Shown here in pieces: positions 44,105-52,766 of a DNA stretch of 64,000 bases. The translations under genes were made by a program, and so were the position numbers. Origin of the DNA: an uncultured Gemmatimonadales bacterium. Its GTDB lineage: Bacteria > Gemmatimonadota > Gemmatimonadetes > Palauibacterales > Palauibacteraceae. Under the pieces are notes generated by a model. It was not told the DNA's origin, made no database searches, and saw only the letters and a program-made list of their open reading frames with translations. Every line of letters starts with the position of its first letter. Position 1 is the first letter of the stretch. The stretch spans positions 1-64,000 of the forward strand of contig CAMYMV010000004.1 of the NCBI GenBank assembly GCA_947259585.1. The letters are read 5' to 3'.

Positions 44105-44812
44105 TCAAGGTAGGGCGGCGTGCAACGCCAGGGCCGCGGCCGAGCCGACGAGCGTGCAGCCGAGGTTCACTTCGTCGTTGCCGATGATGTCCAAACGAAC
44201 CTCGAGCGTCGCTCCGAGGAGCGAGTCGGCGAACATCCCCGCGGTGCCCGCCAGGACGCCCATCCGGACCCAATCGCCGGCCCCGGCGCCCGACCGGACG
44301 ATCAGAGCGGCGACGACCCCGATCAGCGCGGCGCCGGCGATTCCGCCAAGCGTTCCGGGAATCGACACTCCCCCGGAGTCGCCCGAAGCCACGCGCCCCC
44401 GGCCAATCACGGACCACGTCGGCCAGCGGCCCGCCGTACCGATCTCCGTCGCCCACGTATCGGCGGTGGCAGCCGCCAGCGCCCCGAGCAGCGCATAGTG
44501 GGCCGCCGGAACCCAGCCTGCCAGAGCCAACAACGAGAGGCCGGCCGCGACGCCGCCGTTGGCCACGACCTGCATCGCGCTGCGGCCTCCAGGCTCGCCG
44601 GCTCGGCCCTTCCGATCGGCCCGAAAGCGGCTCAGCGCCGACGAGCTCAGGAAGAAAACGAAGAGAAGGGTTACCCCGAGCGTCCCGGAGCCGAGCAGTA
44701 CGACGAGACCGACCACGGCGGCGGCCAGCTGTCCGGAAGGGGTGAGCCAGCGAAGCCGTCCCGCGACGAGCACCACGATTCCGCCGAGCGCCAGGACGGC
44801 AAAGGACGTCAC
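44105..44812 (-). CDS. DUF92 family integral membrane protein
   Basis: A 235-aa membrane protein with about six to seven hydrophobic helices. It carries the DUF92 hallmarks: the motif TADTWATEIGT, GGVSIPGTLGGIAGA, and GTAGMFADSLLGATLEV near the C-terminus. Some relatives in plants and cyanobacteria phosphorylate phytol-type alcohols (VTE6-like); a lipid kinase role here is possible but unproven. It precedes leuS on the same strand and is divergent from the V4R-like gene. Confidence 0.85.
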   Translation of the reverse strand: MTSFAVLALGGIVVLVAGRLRWLTPSGQLAAAVVGLVVLLGSGTLGVTLLFVFFLSSSALSRFRADRKGRAGEPGGRSAMQVVANGGVAAGLSLLALAGWVPAAHYALLGALAAATADTWATEIGTAGRWPTWSVIGRGRVASGDSGGVSIPGTLGGIAGAALIGVVAALIVRSGAGAGDWVRMGVLAGTAGMFADSLLGATLEVRLDIIGNDEVNLGCTLVGSAAALALHAALP

Positions 44813-44854
44813 GCTTGCCCCTCGGGGTCATGCCCGGTAGCGTTGCGTCTCAAG

Positions 44855-45484
44855 ATGAGCAGACTGAAGTGGGCCGAAGCCGAGGTCTCTCCGGAAGTGG
44901 CGTTGGCGCTCCTCGAGTCGCTTCGAGATGCCGACATCCCGACCGAGCACCTCAAGCACGAGGATGTGCAGCAGTCCCTGCCCAGGAGATTGGGTCTCAG
45001 CTCGGTCGTCGAGGCGAACATCCGCAGATACGCCGCACTCTCACGTGATGGCGGCTCCCTCCGCGCCCAGGAGGTGGGGGAGCTGTTCCAGCTGGTGAGC
45101 CGCCGACCCGACGCTCGTTCGGTCTTCTCGGATGCGGGAAGGCGTCTCGCCCAGGAGGCGTCGAAGAGTCGGGGCGGGGTGCAGTCGATCGCCCGAGGCC
45201 TTCCGGCGGGCGTGCGGCGACGCATGGGTTTGCGCGGCGTCTCCCGCCTCGCGAGGCAGCTGGCTCCCGAAGGGGAGGTGCGAACAGAGCTTCGCCCCCC
45301 GGGCCTCGTGATGAACGGTGGCCTTCTGGCTCAAGCCTGCCGCTCCGACGCCGGCTGCCTGCTTCTGAATGCCGCCCTCGAAAGGTCCCTGGAGCTGTAC
45401 CGTGCCGAGGAGGGCCCGATCACACACGTCGAGTGCGAGGGCCGTGGCGACCGGAAGTGCACGTGGAGACCCGCCACCGCCTGA
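44855..45484 (+). CDS. V4R-domain-like protein
   Basis: A 209-aa protein, mostly helical, whose C-terminus ends in a V4R-type motif (HVECEGRGDRKCTW) with a Cys pair seen in 4-vinyl-reductase/hydrocarbon-binding-like sensor domains. The first 120 residues (SPEVALALLESLRDADIPTEHLK) form a separate helical region I do not recognise. The start is uncertain: ATG 44855 is chosen, a TTG at 44843 is possible, and a long upstream frame is antisense to DUF92. Function is unknown; small-molecule or metal sensing is plausible. Confidence 0.65.
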   Translation: MSRLKWAEAEVSPEVALALLESLRDADIPTEHLKHEDVQQSLPRRLGLSSVVEANIRRYAALSRDGGSLRAQEVGELFQLVSRRPDARSVFSDAGRRLAQEASKSRGGVQSIARGLPAGVRRRMGLRGVSRLARQLAPEGEVRTELRPPGLVMNGGLLAQACRSDAGCLLLNAALERSLELYRAEEGPITHVECEGRGDRKCTWRPATA

Positions 45485-45489
45485 GTCGC

Positions 45490-46386
45490 TCAACCGGCCC
45501 GCGGCTCCACGTGGACGACCACGCCGTGGAAGCCCTCTCCTTTCCTCAGCCTCTCCTCCACCGCATCGGCGATCTCGTGCGCCTCGCGGACGTTCGTCCC
45601 CGGATTGACCTTGATCGTGAGCTCCGCGAACACCTCGCCGGGCCGTCCCCTCGATCGGATGTCGGTGGCCGCTTCCACGCCGGGCGTGTCGTTGGCGATG
45701 TGCCTGATCGTATCGGCATCGATCGCGCGCCGATCCACGAGGACCGGAACCGTCGTGCGGAGGATCTGCCAACCGCTGTGAGCGATCACGATCGCCACCA
45801 CGATGCCGAGCCAGGCATCGGCCGCCGCCCAGCCCAACCCGACAAGGACTAGGCCGCCCAGCACGGAGGCGGTCACGAGGACATCCGCCACCGTGTGCCT
45901 GGAATCGGCGGCCAGCATCTCGCTCTGCAACCGCTTCGCGAAGCGCATCTCGGCCGACGCCACCCCCAGGTTCACCACCATCGTCGCTCCCAGAACGGCG
46001 AAGGTGAGTGGCTCCAGACGGGGAGGAGACACGCCGGCCAGCAGCCGACCGATCGAGCCCGTCAACAGCTCGAAGCAGGTGATCGAGAGGAAGCTCACGA
46101 TCGCGAGCGCCCCGATCGTCTCGAACTTGCCGTGGCCGTACGGGTGCTCGGCGTCGGGCGGCTCGGCAGCCAGACGGATGGCCAGCAGGGCCACCAGGTT
46201 GTTCAGGGCATCCACGCCGGAGTGTCCGGCGTCCCCGAGGATGGCGATGGAGCCGGAGCGGAGGCCCACGGCGAGCTTGGCGATGATGACGAGGACGTTG
46301 GCGGCCAGGACCCACCAGAGGACGCGCCGAACCTGCAGCCTTCTGCCGTCGGTCCAGGTGCCCGGGTTGGTCGTATAGGTGCCCAC
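45490..46386 (-). CDS. Cation diffusion facilitator (CDF) transporter
   Basis: A 298-aa efflux transporter for divalent metals such as zinc, iron or manganese. Six helices are visible, with the metal-site motifs DAGHSGVD (Asp52-His55-Asp59, helix 2) and DSRHTVAD (helix 5), and an HPYGHGKFE loop. A C-terminal ferredoxin-like domain follows (VNPGTNVREAHEIADAVEERL, then VVHVEP). The H/D and D/D sites are usual for Zn or Fe. It converges with the V4R-like gene with 5 nt between stops. Confidence 0.93.
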   Translation of the reverse strand: MGTYTTNPGTWTDGRRLQVRRVLWWVLAANVLVIIAKLAVGLRSGSIAILGDAGHSGVDALNNLVALLAIRLAAEPPDAEHPYGHGKFETIGALAIVSFLSITCFELLTGSIGRLLAGVSPPRLEPLTFAVLGATMVVNLGVASAEMRFAKRLQSEMLAADSRHTVADVLVTASVLGGLVLVGLGWAAADAWLGIVVAIVIAHSGWQILRTTVPVLVDRRAIDADTIRHIANDTPGVEAATDIRSRGRPGEVFAELTIKVNPGTNVREAHEIADAVEERLRKGEGFHGVVVHVEPRAG

Positions 46387-46394
46387 GGCGTCGA

Positions 46395-46652
46395 TCAGCG
46401 CCGGCCGCGCCGATCGCGATCCATGAACCTGCGGCGATCTCTTAAGCGACGGGAAGCGCCCGGCGGGCGGCGCCGGCCCAAACCTCCCGCCAGCCAGCCC
46501 ACCAGCATGGCGAACGGCGATACCCTCGGCGCCTTTCCCGTCTGCTCGTATTTGTCGTACAGGCCGGGGTAACCCAGGCCGATCCAGATCCCGATCGCGA
46601 AGGCCAGGATCATTCCGGTCACGATCAGGACGAGGAGCATATCCTCACTCAT
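46395..46652 (-). CDS. Small membrane protein of unknown function
   Basis: An 85-aa protein with one clear hydrophobic helix (residues 5-25, MLLVLIVTGMILAFAIGIWIG), a possible second segment (FAMLVGWLAGGL, about 47-58), then a very basic Arg-rich tail (about 20 residues). I do not recognise it. It starts 8 nt upstream of the CDF gene on the same strand and is probably co-transcribed with it. Confidence 0.6.
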   Translation of the reverse strand: MSEDMLLVLIVTGMILAFAIGIWIGLGYPGLYDKYEQTGKAPRVSPFAMLVGWLAGGLGRRRPPGASRRLRDRRRFMDRDRRGRR

Positions 46653-46841
46653 CGGACGATACGCCCCGACGCCGCTTGCGCTTCATCGTCATGCGCTTCA
46701 ATGTCTGCTTCCGGCATGCGTCTGTCAGCCCTTGGGACGCTGCCGGCATGCGTCGCTCCGCCCGCTGGATCGGCGACGACGTGTCTTTGACCTCAATTCG
46801 AGACCCACGGTTCGTGAATCCGAGATTCCTAGAGGTGAAGA
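46653..46841. other. 189-bp intergenic region upstream of acetyl-CoA synthetase
   Basis: No credible gene. It contains two direct copies of CCGGCATGCGTC (46711-46722 and 46743-46754) with a GCATGC palindrome core, 32 nt apart start to start, and a TTGACC hexamer at 46787-46792 that could be a -35 for the acs gene, although no matching -10 is clear. It also holds the start region of the divergent small membrane protein. Confidence 0.45.
46711..46754. repeat. Pair of 12-bp direct repeats (CCGGCATGCGTC)
   Basis: Two identical 12-mers at 46711-46722 and 46743-46754, spaced 32 nt (about three helix turns), between divergent genes. Could be a regulator site controlling acs or the CDF operon; no evidence beyond repetition and location. 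Confidence 0.5.
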
Positions 46842-48800
46842 GTGAATACCGCCAAGCGCCGTGAAATAGCCGTCCTTCTCAGCGAAGAGCGCACCTTCGA
46901 TCCCCCTCCCGACTTCCGCGACCGAGCCCACGTGGTCGGCGAGCAGCCGTACCTGACCGCGGCCGACAATCGCGAAGTGTATTGGGAGTCCTGGGCCCGA
47001 GAGCTCCATTGGTTCCAACCATGGGAGCGCGTTCTCGACTGGCAACCTCCGTTCGCCCGATGGTTCGTGGGAGGCAAGCTCAACGCCGCATACAACTGCC
47101 TGGACCGCCACCTCACCGCGGGACGAGCCGACAAGCGCGCCCTGGTCTGGGAGGGTGAGCCCGGGGATGTGAGAACGTACACCTATAGCGAGCTGCACGC
47201 GGAGGTCGGCCGGTTCGCCAACGCCCTCAAGGACCTCGGCGTGGCGAAGGGCGACCGTGTCGCCATCTACCTTCCGATGGTCCCGGAAGCCGCGATCGCC
47301 ATGCTGGCGTGCGCCCGGATCGGAGCTCCCCACTCGGTGGTGTTCGGAGGGTTCTCGCCTCAGTCGCTTCGAGATCGGATCGAGGACGCTCAGGCCAAGG
47401 TGCTGATCACCGCAGATGGCGGATATCGGCGCGGCGGCATCGTGCCGCTCAAGGCCAACGCCGACGCGGCCATCGACGGGGCGGACATCGTGGAGCACGT
47501 CGTCGTAGTCCGCCGTCATCCGGACGGGGAGGTGCTCGGCACCGCCACGATGGGTGAACGAGACCATTGGTATCACGAGCTCGTTGCAGAGGCCGACGCG
47601 GAGTGTCCCGCCGAGGCCATGGACGCGGAGGATCTTCTCTACATCCTCTACACGTCAGGTACCACCGGGAAGCCGAAAGGCATCGTGCATACGACGGGCG
47701 GTTACATGACGCAGGTTCTGGCCACCACTCGCTGGGTCTTCGATCTCAGAGACGAGGACATCTACTGGTGCACCGCAGACGTGGGATGGGTGACGGGCCA
47801 CTCCTACATCGTATACGGGCCCCTGGCGAACGGCGCGACCCAGCTCATGTACGAGGGCGCACCCGATTGGCCGGACCGCGGACGCTTCTGGACGCTGTGC
47901 GAGAAGTACGGCGTGACGGTCCTCTACACGGCGCCCACGGCGATCCGCGCATTCATGAAGTGGGGGACCGAATGGCCTGCCAAGCACGACCTCTCGAGCC
48001 TCCGCCTGCTGGGAAGCGTCGGCGAGCCGATCAACCCGGAGGCGTGGATGTGGTATCGGGAGAACATCGGCGGCGACCGGTGCCCGATCGTGGACACTTG
48101 GTGGCAGACGGAGACGGGCGCGATCATGATCACGCCGCTTCCGGGCGCAATCGCCACCAAGCCGGGCTCGGCGACGGTCCCCTTCCCCGGGATCGAGGCG
48201 ACGATCCTCGACAGCGAGGGGAATGAAGCAGAGAGCGGGCTTCTGGCGATCACCTCGCCATGGCCGGCCATGCTTCGAGGCATCTACGGCGACGAGGAAC
48301 GCTATCGTACGACCTACTGGTCGAAGTGGGAGGGCGCCTACTTCACGGGCGACGCCGCCAGGCGAGACGAGGACGGCTGTTACTGGATCTCGGGGCGGGT
48401 CGACGACGTCCTGAACGTCGCGGGCCACCGAATCGGCACGATGGAGGTCGAGTCGGCACTCGTGGATCACCCGGCGGTGGCCGAGGCGGCCGTCGTCGGC
48501 CGCCAGGACGAGCTCAAGGGGCAGGCGATCGCGGCGTTCGTGTCGGTCGTAGAGGGCACGCCGGTCTCCGATGATCTGATCAAGGAACTGCGCGATCACG
48601 TGGCCACGGAGATCGGCCCGATCGCCAAGCCTGCCGACATCATGTTCACGGTCGACCTGCCGAAGACCCGAAGCGGGAAGATCATGCGCCGTCTGCTTCG
48701 CGACATTGCCGAAGGACGAGCGCTCGGCGACACGACGACGCTGGCCGACCCGGCGGTCGTCGAGCAGCTGAAGAGTCGGTACGAAGACAGCGAAGGGTAG
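46842..48800 (+). CDS. acsA: Acetyl-CoA synthetase
   Basis: Makes acetyl-CoA from acetate, ATP and CoA. The 652-aa protein has the AMP-binding P-loop [11 protein letters not shown] (about 269-279), the segment WWQTETG, and the C-terminal SGKIMRRLL with the catalytic/acetylatable lysine at about 611, equivalent to E. coli Lys609. The start is a GTG preceded by GAGG; an upstream GTG at 46835 is out of frame. Length and motifs fit acetate-specific enzymes. Confidence 0.95.
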   Translation: MNTAKRREIAVLLSEERTFDPPPDFRDRAHVVGEQPYLTAADNREVYWESWARELHWFQPWERVLDWQPPFARWFVGGKLNAAYNCLDRHLTAGRADKRALVWEGEPGDVRTYTYSELHAEVGRFANALKDLGVAKGDRVAIYLPMVPEAAIAMLACARIGAPHSVVFGGFSPQSLRDRIEDAQAKVLITADGGYRRGGIVPLKANADAAIDGADIVEHVVVVRRHPDGEVLGTATMGERDHWYHELVAEADAECPAEAMDAEDLLYILYTSGTTGKPKGIVHTTGGYMTQVLATTRWVFDLRDEDIYWCTADVGWVTGHSYIVYGPLANGATQLMYEGAPDWPDRGRFWTLCEKYGVTVLYTAPTAIRAFMKWGTEWPAKHDLSSLRLLGSVGEPINPEAWMWYRENIGGDRCPIVDTWWQTETGAIMITPLPGAIATKPGSATVPFPGIEATILDSEGNEAESGLLAITSPWPAMLRGIYGDEERYRTTYWSKWEGAYFTGDAARRDEDGCYWISGRVDDVLNVAGHRIGTMEVESALVDHPAVAEAAVVGRQDELKGQAIAAFVSVVEGTPVSDDLIKELRDHVATEIGPIAKPADIMFTVDLPKTRSGKIMRRLLRDIAEGRALGDTTTLADPAVVEQLKSRYEDSEG

Positions 48801-48864
48801 CCCTCGGCATCCGGCATCATGCAAGCGTGAGAGCTGATCGCCCGCGAGCGATTCGGCCGGGTCC

Positions 48865-50298
48865 TTGAGCTTCCAGGGCCTCTGGCCGTGGCTCGCGGGC
48901 GCAGCTCACGCGGTCGTCACCATCGTCGTGGCGGGACACGTGATCCTGCACAAGCGCGACGTGCGGGCGGCGATCGGCTGGTGCGCCCTCATCCTGTTCA
49001 GCCCCTACGTCGGGGCGCTCGCCTACTACTTCTTCGGGATCAACCGGATCCAGCGGCGCGCGGCGCGACTGGTCGCCCTTCGCCCGGAGCTGGACGAGGG
49101 CGCTCTGGCTCCGGCCGGATCCTCGACGCTTCCCACTTTGCTCGACGAAGAGCTCGGGCGGCTGAGCAGCACAGTCGGGAGGGCGACCGGCAGCCAGCTC
49201 CTGCCCGGCAACGCGGTCAGCACTCTGGTCAACGGGGACGAAGCCTATCCCGCGATGGTGGAAGCGATCGCGCGGGCCGAGCGGAGCGTGCTCCTGACCA
49301 CCTACATCTTCGACGACGACCGTGCCGGCCGCCTGTTTGTGGAGGCGTTGTCCGACGCCGCACTTCGAGGCGTCGAAGTTCGGGTCCTGGTGGACTCCGT
49401 CGGCAAGCGATACAGCCGGCCGCACATCACGCGCGCCCTGAGGGCGAGGAACGTGCGGACGGCCGAGTTCCTGCCCTCGCGCGTGCCTTTTCGTAACCCC
49501 TACGTCAACATGCGCAACCATCGGAAGCTGCTGATCGTGGACTGCGAGACCGGTTTTGCGGGCGGGCTCAACATCCGCGAAGGTTGCCTGCTGGAGCAGC
49601 CGTCCGCCCATCCGGTGCAGGACCTGCATTTCCGTTTCGTGGGCCCGATCGTAGATCAGATGTTCTCCGCCGCCCACCAGGATTGGTACTTCACCACCGG
49701 TGAGCTGCTCGGCGGGCCAGCCTGGCACTCCGGCACCAACCCGACCGGCGATGTGTGGGCTCGAGGCCTTCCGGACGGGCCCGATGAGGATTTCGAGACG
49801 ATCCTGTGGACGATTCTGGCCGCCGTCGGCGCGGCGCGACGATCGATACGCATCGCGACGCCGTACTTCCTTCCGGATCTGCCCACGCTCACGGCGCTCC
49901 GCCTCGCGGCGTATCGAGGTGTGGACGTCGACATCATCCTTCCGGAGAAGAACAACCTCAGGATCGTGGGGTGGGCGAGTCAGGCGCAGCTGTGGCAGGT
50001 ACTGGAGCCGGGCTGCCGCGTCTGGCTCGTCCCTCCCCCGTTCGACCACTCCAAGGTCGTGGTCGTGGACGGCGTTTGGTGTCTCGTCGGGTCGGCGAAC
50101 TGGGACGCGCGCAGTCTGCGGCTGAACTTCGAGTACAACGTGGAGTGCTACGACGAAGCGCTAGCGGCCGAGCTCCTTCACCTCACGGGCGGGAAGATGG
50201 AACAGGGCCGCCGGCTGAGCCTCGAGGAGGTCGAAGCCCGCCCCCTGCCGATTCGACTTCGTGATGGCGTGGCACGATTGTTCGCGCCCTACCTGTGA
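48865..50298 (+). CDS. cls: Cardiolipin synthase, phospholipase D family
   Basis: A 477-aa enzyme that joins phosphatidylglycerols into cardiolipin at the membrane. N-terminal helices (about residues 8-28 and 36-58) precede two HxKx4D phosphatidyl-transfer motifs, NHRKLLIVD (about 217) and DHSKVVVVD (about 394), each followed by GGLN and GSANWD. Start is a TTG at 48865, the first in frame after the stop; it has no strong ribosome site, so the start is uncertain. The stop overlaps the MFS gene as GTGA. Confidence 0.88.
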   Translation: MSFQGLWPWLAGAAHAVVTIVVAGHVILHKRDVRAAIGWCALILFSPYVGALAYYFFGINRIQRRAARLVALRPELDEGALAPAGSSTLPTLLDEELGRLSSTVGRATGSQLLPGNAVSTLVNGDEAYPAMVEAIARAERSVLLTTYIFDDDRAGRLFVEALSDAALRGVEVRVLVDSVGKRYSRPHITRALRARNVRTAEFLPSRVPFRNPYVNMRNHRKLLIVDCETGFAGGLNIREGCLLEQPSAHPVQDLHFRFVGPIVDQMFSAAHQDWYFTTGELLGGPAWHSGTNPTGDVWARGLPDGPDEDFETILWTILAAVGAARRSIRIATPYFLPDLPTLTALRLAAYRGVDVDIILPEKNNLRIVGWASQAQLWQVLEPGCRVWLVPPPFDHSKVVVVDGVWCLVGSANWDARSLRLNFEYNVECYDEALAAELLHLTGGKMEQGRRLSLEEVEARPLPIRLRDGVARLFAPYL

Positions 50299-51539
50299 TC
50301 GATTCGGCCGGGAGCCCGCTGGCGGATCGCGACCAGCAGAGGAAGGCGCTCCTTCGGCTGGCGTTGGCCGAGCTGCTCGCCATGTCACTCTGGTTCAGCG
50401 CGAGCGCCGTGGTCCCCGAGCTCACGGAGGAATGGCGGCTCGACGCCGGTGCGGCCGCGTGGATTACCATTTCCGTCCAGCTCGGCTTCGTGGCGGGCGC
50501 GCTCCTCTCGGCGGTGACCACGCTCGCCGATCTCGTGAACCCCAGGAAGCTCGTGGCGGCCTCGGCGCTGGTCGGCGCGGCCGCTACCGCGGCGATCGCC
50601 GCTTTTGCGAGCGGCGCCGCCATGGCCATCCTGCTTCGCTTCATCACCGGTATGGCACTCGCAGGCGTATACCCACCGGGCATGAAGATCATGGCCGGCT
50701 GGTTCCGCGACAGGCGCGGCCTCGCCATGGGGGTGATGGTCGGCGCCCTCACCGTGGGATCGGCCGCGCCACACCTTCTGAGGGTAGTGGGTGGGATCGG
50801 CGACTGGCGGCTCGTGCTTTACCTGTCGGCGGGGCTGGCGGCGGCCGCCGGATTGATCGCGCTCTTCGGCCTGCAGACGGGACCCTACGAATCTCCGACC
50901 GCGCCCTTCGACCCCCGGGCGGTCGGCCGCATCCTCCGCGATCGGGCGACGATGCTCGCCAACGTCGGCTATTTCGGGCACATGTGGGAGCTCTACGCCG
51001 TCTGGACGTGGATCCCGCTCTACCTCGCCGCCAGCTTCCGGCAGGACGGCAGCGAGCTCACGACCCCGATCCTCGCGGGCGTGATTGCGTTCGCGACGAT
51101 CGCGATGGGCGGTCCGGGGGCCTGGGCGGCGGGCCTGGCCGCCGATCGCAGCGGCCGAACCGCGGTGACGAGCCTCAGCATGCTCATCAGCGGAGCGTGC
51201 TGCCTCGCGGCCGGCTTCCTGTTTTCGACACCGGCGTGGCTGATCACGCCTTTCTGTCTTCTGTGGGGATTCGCGATCGTCGCGGATTCGGCCCAGTTCT
51301 CCACCTGCATCACGGAGCTCGCCGAGCCTGCGTACGTGGGGACCGCGCTGACGCTTCAAACGGCGGTGGGGTTCCTCTTGACCAACGTGACGATCCGCAT
51401 GCTCCCGGTGTGGCAGGAGCGCTTCGGGTGGGAGTGGGCTTTTGCCCCGCTCGCCATCGGGCCGGCGATCGGCACGATCGCCATGCTGCGCCTCAGGCGC
51501 CGGCCGGAAGCGATGCGTCTGGCCGGCGGTCGGCGCTGA
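50295..51539 (+). CDS. MFS transporter
   Basis: A 414-aa major facilitator with about twelve helices. Conserved MFS features: ADLVNPRKLVAAS between helices 2 and 3, RFITGMALAGVYPPGMKIMAGWF (helix 4 region), and WAAGLAADRSGRTAV between helices 8 and 9. No substrate signature is decisive. It begins with a GTG overlapping cls. Its 3' end overlaps the convergent beta-lactamase-like gene by 47 nt (51493-51539). Confidence 0.88.
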   Translation: MIDSAGSPLADRDQQRKALLRLALAELLAMSLWFSASAVVPELTEEWRLDAGAAAWITISVQLGFVAGALLSAVTTLADLVNPRKLVAASALVGAAATAAIAAFASGAAMAILLRFITGMALAGVYPPGMKIMAGWFRDRRGLAMGVMVGALTVGSAAPHLLRVVGGIGDWRLVLYLSAGLAAAAGLIALFGLQTGPYESPTAPFDPRAVGRILRDRATMLANVGYFGHMWELYAVWTWIPLYLAASFRQDGSELTTPILAGVIAFATIAMGGPGAWAAGLAADRSGRTAVTSLSMLISGACCLAAGFLFSTPAWLITPFCLLWGFAIVADSAQFSTCITELAEPAYVGTALTLQTAVGFLLTNVTIRMLPVWQERFGWEWAFAPLAIGPAIGTIAMLRLRRRPEAMRLAGGRR

Positions 51540-52614
51540 CGGCCGGCAGGATGTAGCGGTCGAGCAGGCGGTGAATCTCGCGCCTGTGCATTCGCCCGGC
51601 GCTTCGGTCCCCGATGCGGGAGGTCGCGACGACCACCAGCTCCAGATCCGGCACGACGAACACGAACTGCCCTCCGTACCCCCAGGCGAAGTGGACGTCG
51701 TGGCGCCCGGATCGCCGGTGCCACCAGAAGTACCCGTAGCCGTAGCCGTTCCAGCGCGATCTGCTATAGGGACGCCAGGACTCCCGAATCCAGGTCTCGG
51801 GCAGGATCCGGTGCCCATCCAACGACCCACCGGCCAGGTACAGCTCCCCGATCTTCAGCAGATCTCGCGGGGAGAGCGCCATGTTGTTCCCGCCGAGGTA
51901 GAATCCCCGCGGGTCCCGATCCCATGCCGGCGAGCTGATGCCCAACGGGCCGAAGAGGTGGCGCTGAGCAAACGCCTTCGTGCTCATGCCCGTGGAGCGG
52001 GTGAGGATCGCGGAGACGAGGTGAGAGTTGCCGGTGCTGTAGATCATGCGGCCTCCCGGTCGGTCCACCATCGGCCGGTCGATCGCCGAGCGCACCCAGT
52101 CCCGGCTCGCCACCCAGCTTCCGTAGTTCCGGAAGCTCGTGGTCTGCAGCCCGGAGGTCATCGTGAGCAGGTGCCTGAGCGTGATCTTTCTGTGCTCCGG
52201 GGACACCTCCGCCGGAAAGTCGTCGGGAAGGAGCTCGGGCAGCGTCTGATCCAGGCTCTCCAGATAGCCCTCCTCCAGAGCTATCCCGACGAGAGCGGAG
52301 AGGATGCTCTTGGCGGCCGATTTGATGTTGACCTGGCGGTTCGGTGCCCCGCCCCTGAAGTACTCCTCGCCGATAACGTCGCCGCCCTGTGCGACGATGA
52401 GACCGCTCAACGCCGGTAGCTCCGCCGCGCGCTCGTAAGCGGCGGTGAGCCGGTCAGGATCGGAGACGACCTCCAAGCCTCTGGTGCGAACCGTCTGCGG
52501 GAGGCCCGACTCGACAGCCCCCGCAAGAGCGATCGGCCCGAAGAGCCATACGCTCCAGAGTCTTCCAGGCCCGACCCGCCGTCGCGGGCTCCGGCATGCC
52601 GGTCCGAGCTTCAT
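51493..52614 (-). CDS. Serine hydrolase, beta-lactamase (class C) fold
   Basis: A 373-aa exported hydrolase with an N-terminal signal-like region (about 17-35). Active-site serine motif SAAK (Ser99, Lys102) and tyrosine motif YSTGN (about residue 191) are clear; further parts include HLLTMTSGL and PLGISSPAWDRDP. Such proteins are often esterases or D-aminopeptidase-like rather than drug resistance enzymes, so substrate is open. Overlaps the convergent MFS gene by 47 nt. Confidence 0.87.
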   Translation of the reverse strand: MKLGPACRSPRRRVGPGRLWSVWLFGPIALAGAVESGLPQTVRTRGLEVVSDPDRLTAAYERAAELPALSGLIVAQGGDVIGEEYFRGGAPNRQVNIKSAAKSILSALVGIALEEGYLESLDQTLPELLPDDFPAEVSPEHRKITLRHLLTMTSGLQTTSFRNYGSWVASRDWVRSAIDRPMVDRPGGRMIYSTGNSHLVSAILTRSTGMSTKAFAQRHLFGPLGISSPAWDRDPRGFYLGGNNMALSPRDLLKIGELYLAGGSLDGHRILPETWIRESWRPYSRSRWNGYGYGYFWWHRRSGRHDVHFAWGYGGQFVFVVPDLELVVVATSRIGDRSAGRMHRREIHRLLDRYILPAVSADRRPDASLPAGA

Positions 52615-52766
52615 CTCTCTCCGCGTCCCTGAGGGCCACCCATAAACAGGTAACGTGCCGATCCACTGCCGGGTTCGCGACCAGGGCTCTCGTCCCGGCG
52701 GTTCCGGTACTCTAGGTTGGCTGAACGTATGTCTGCACCCCTGCCCGCAATCGTCGTCTCAGGATA

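Noticed and set aside
46676..46864. 62-codon plus frame before acs
   Set aside because: Overlaps the acs start out of phase and has no family features.
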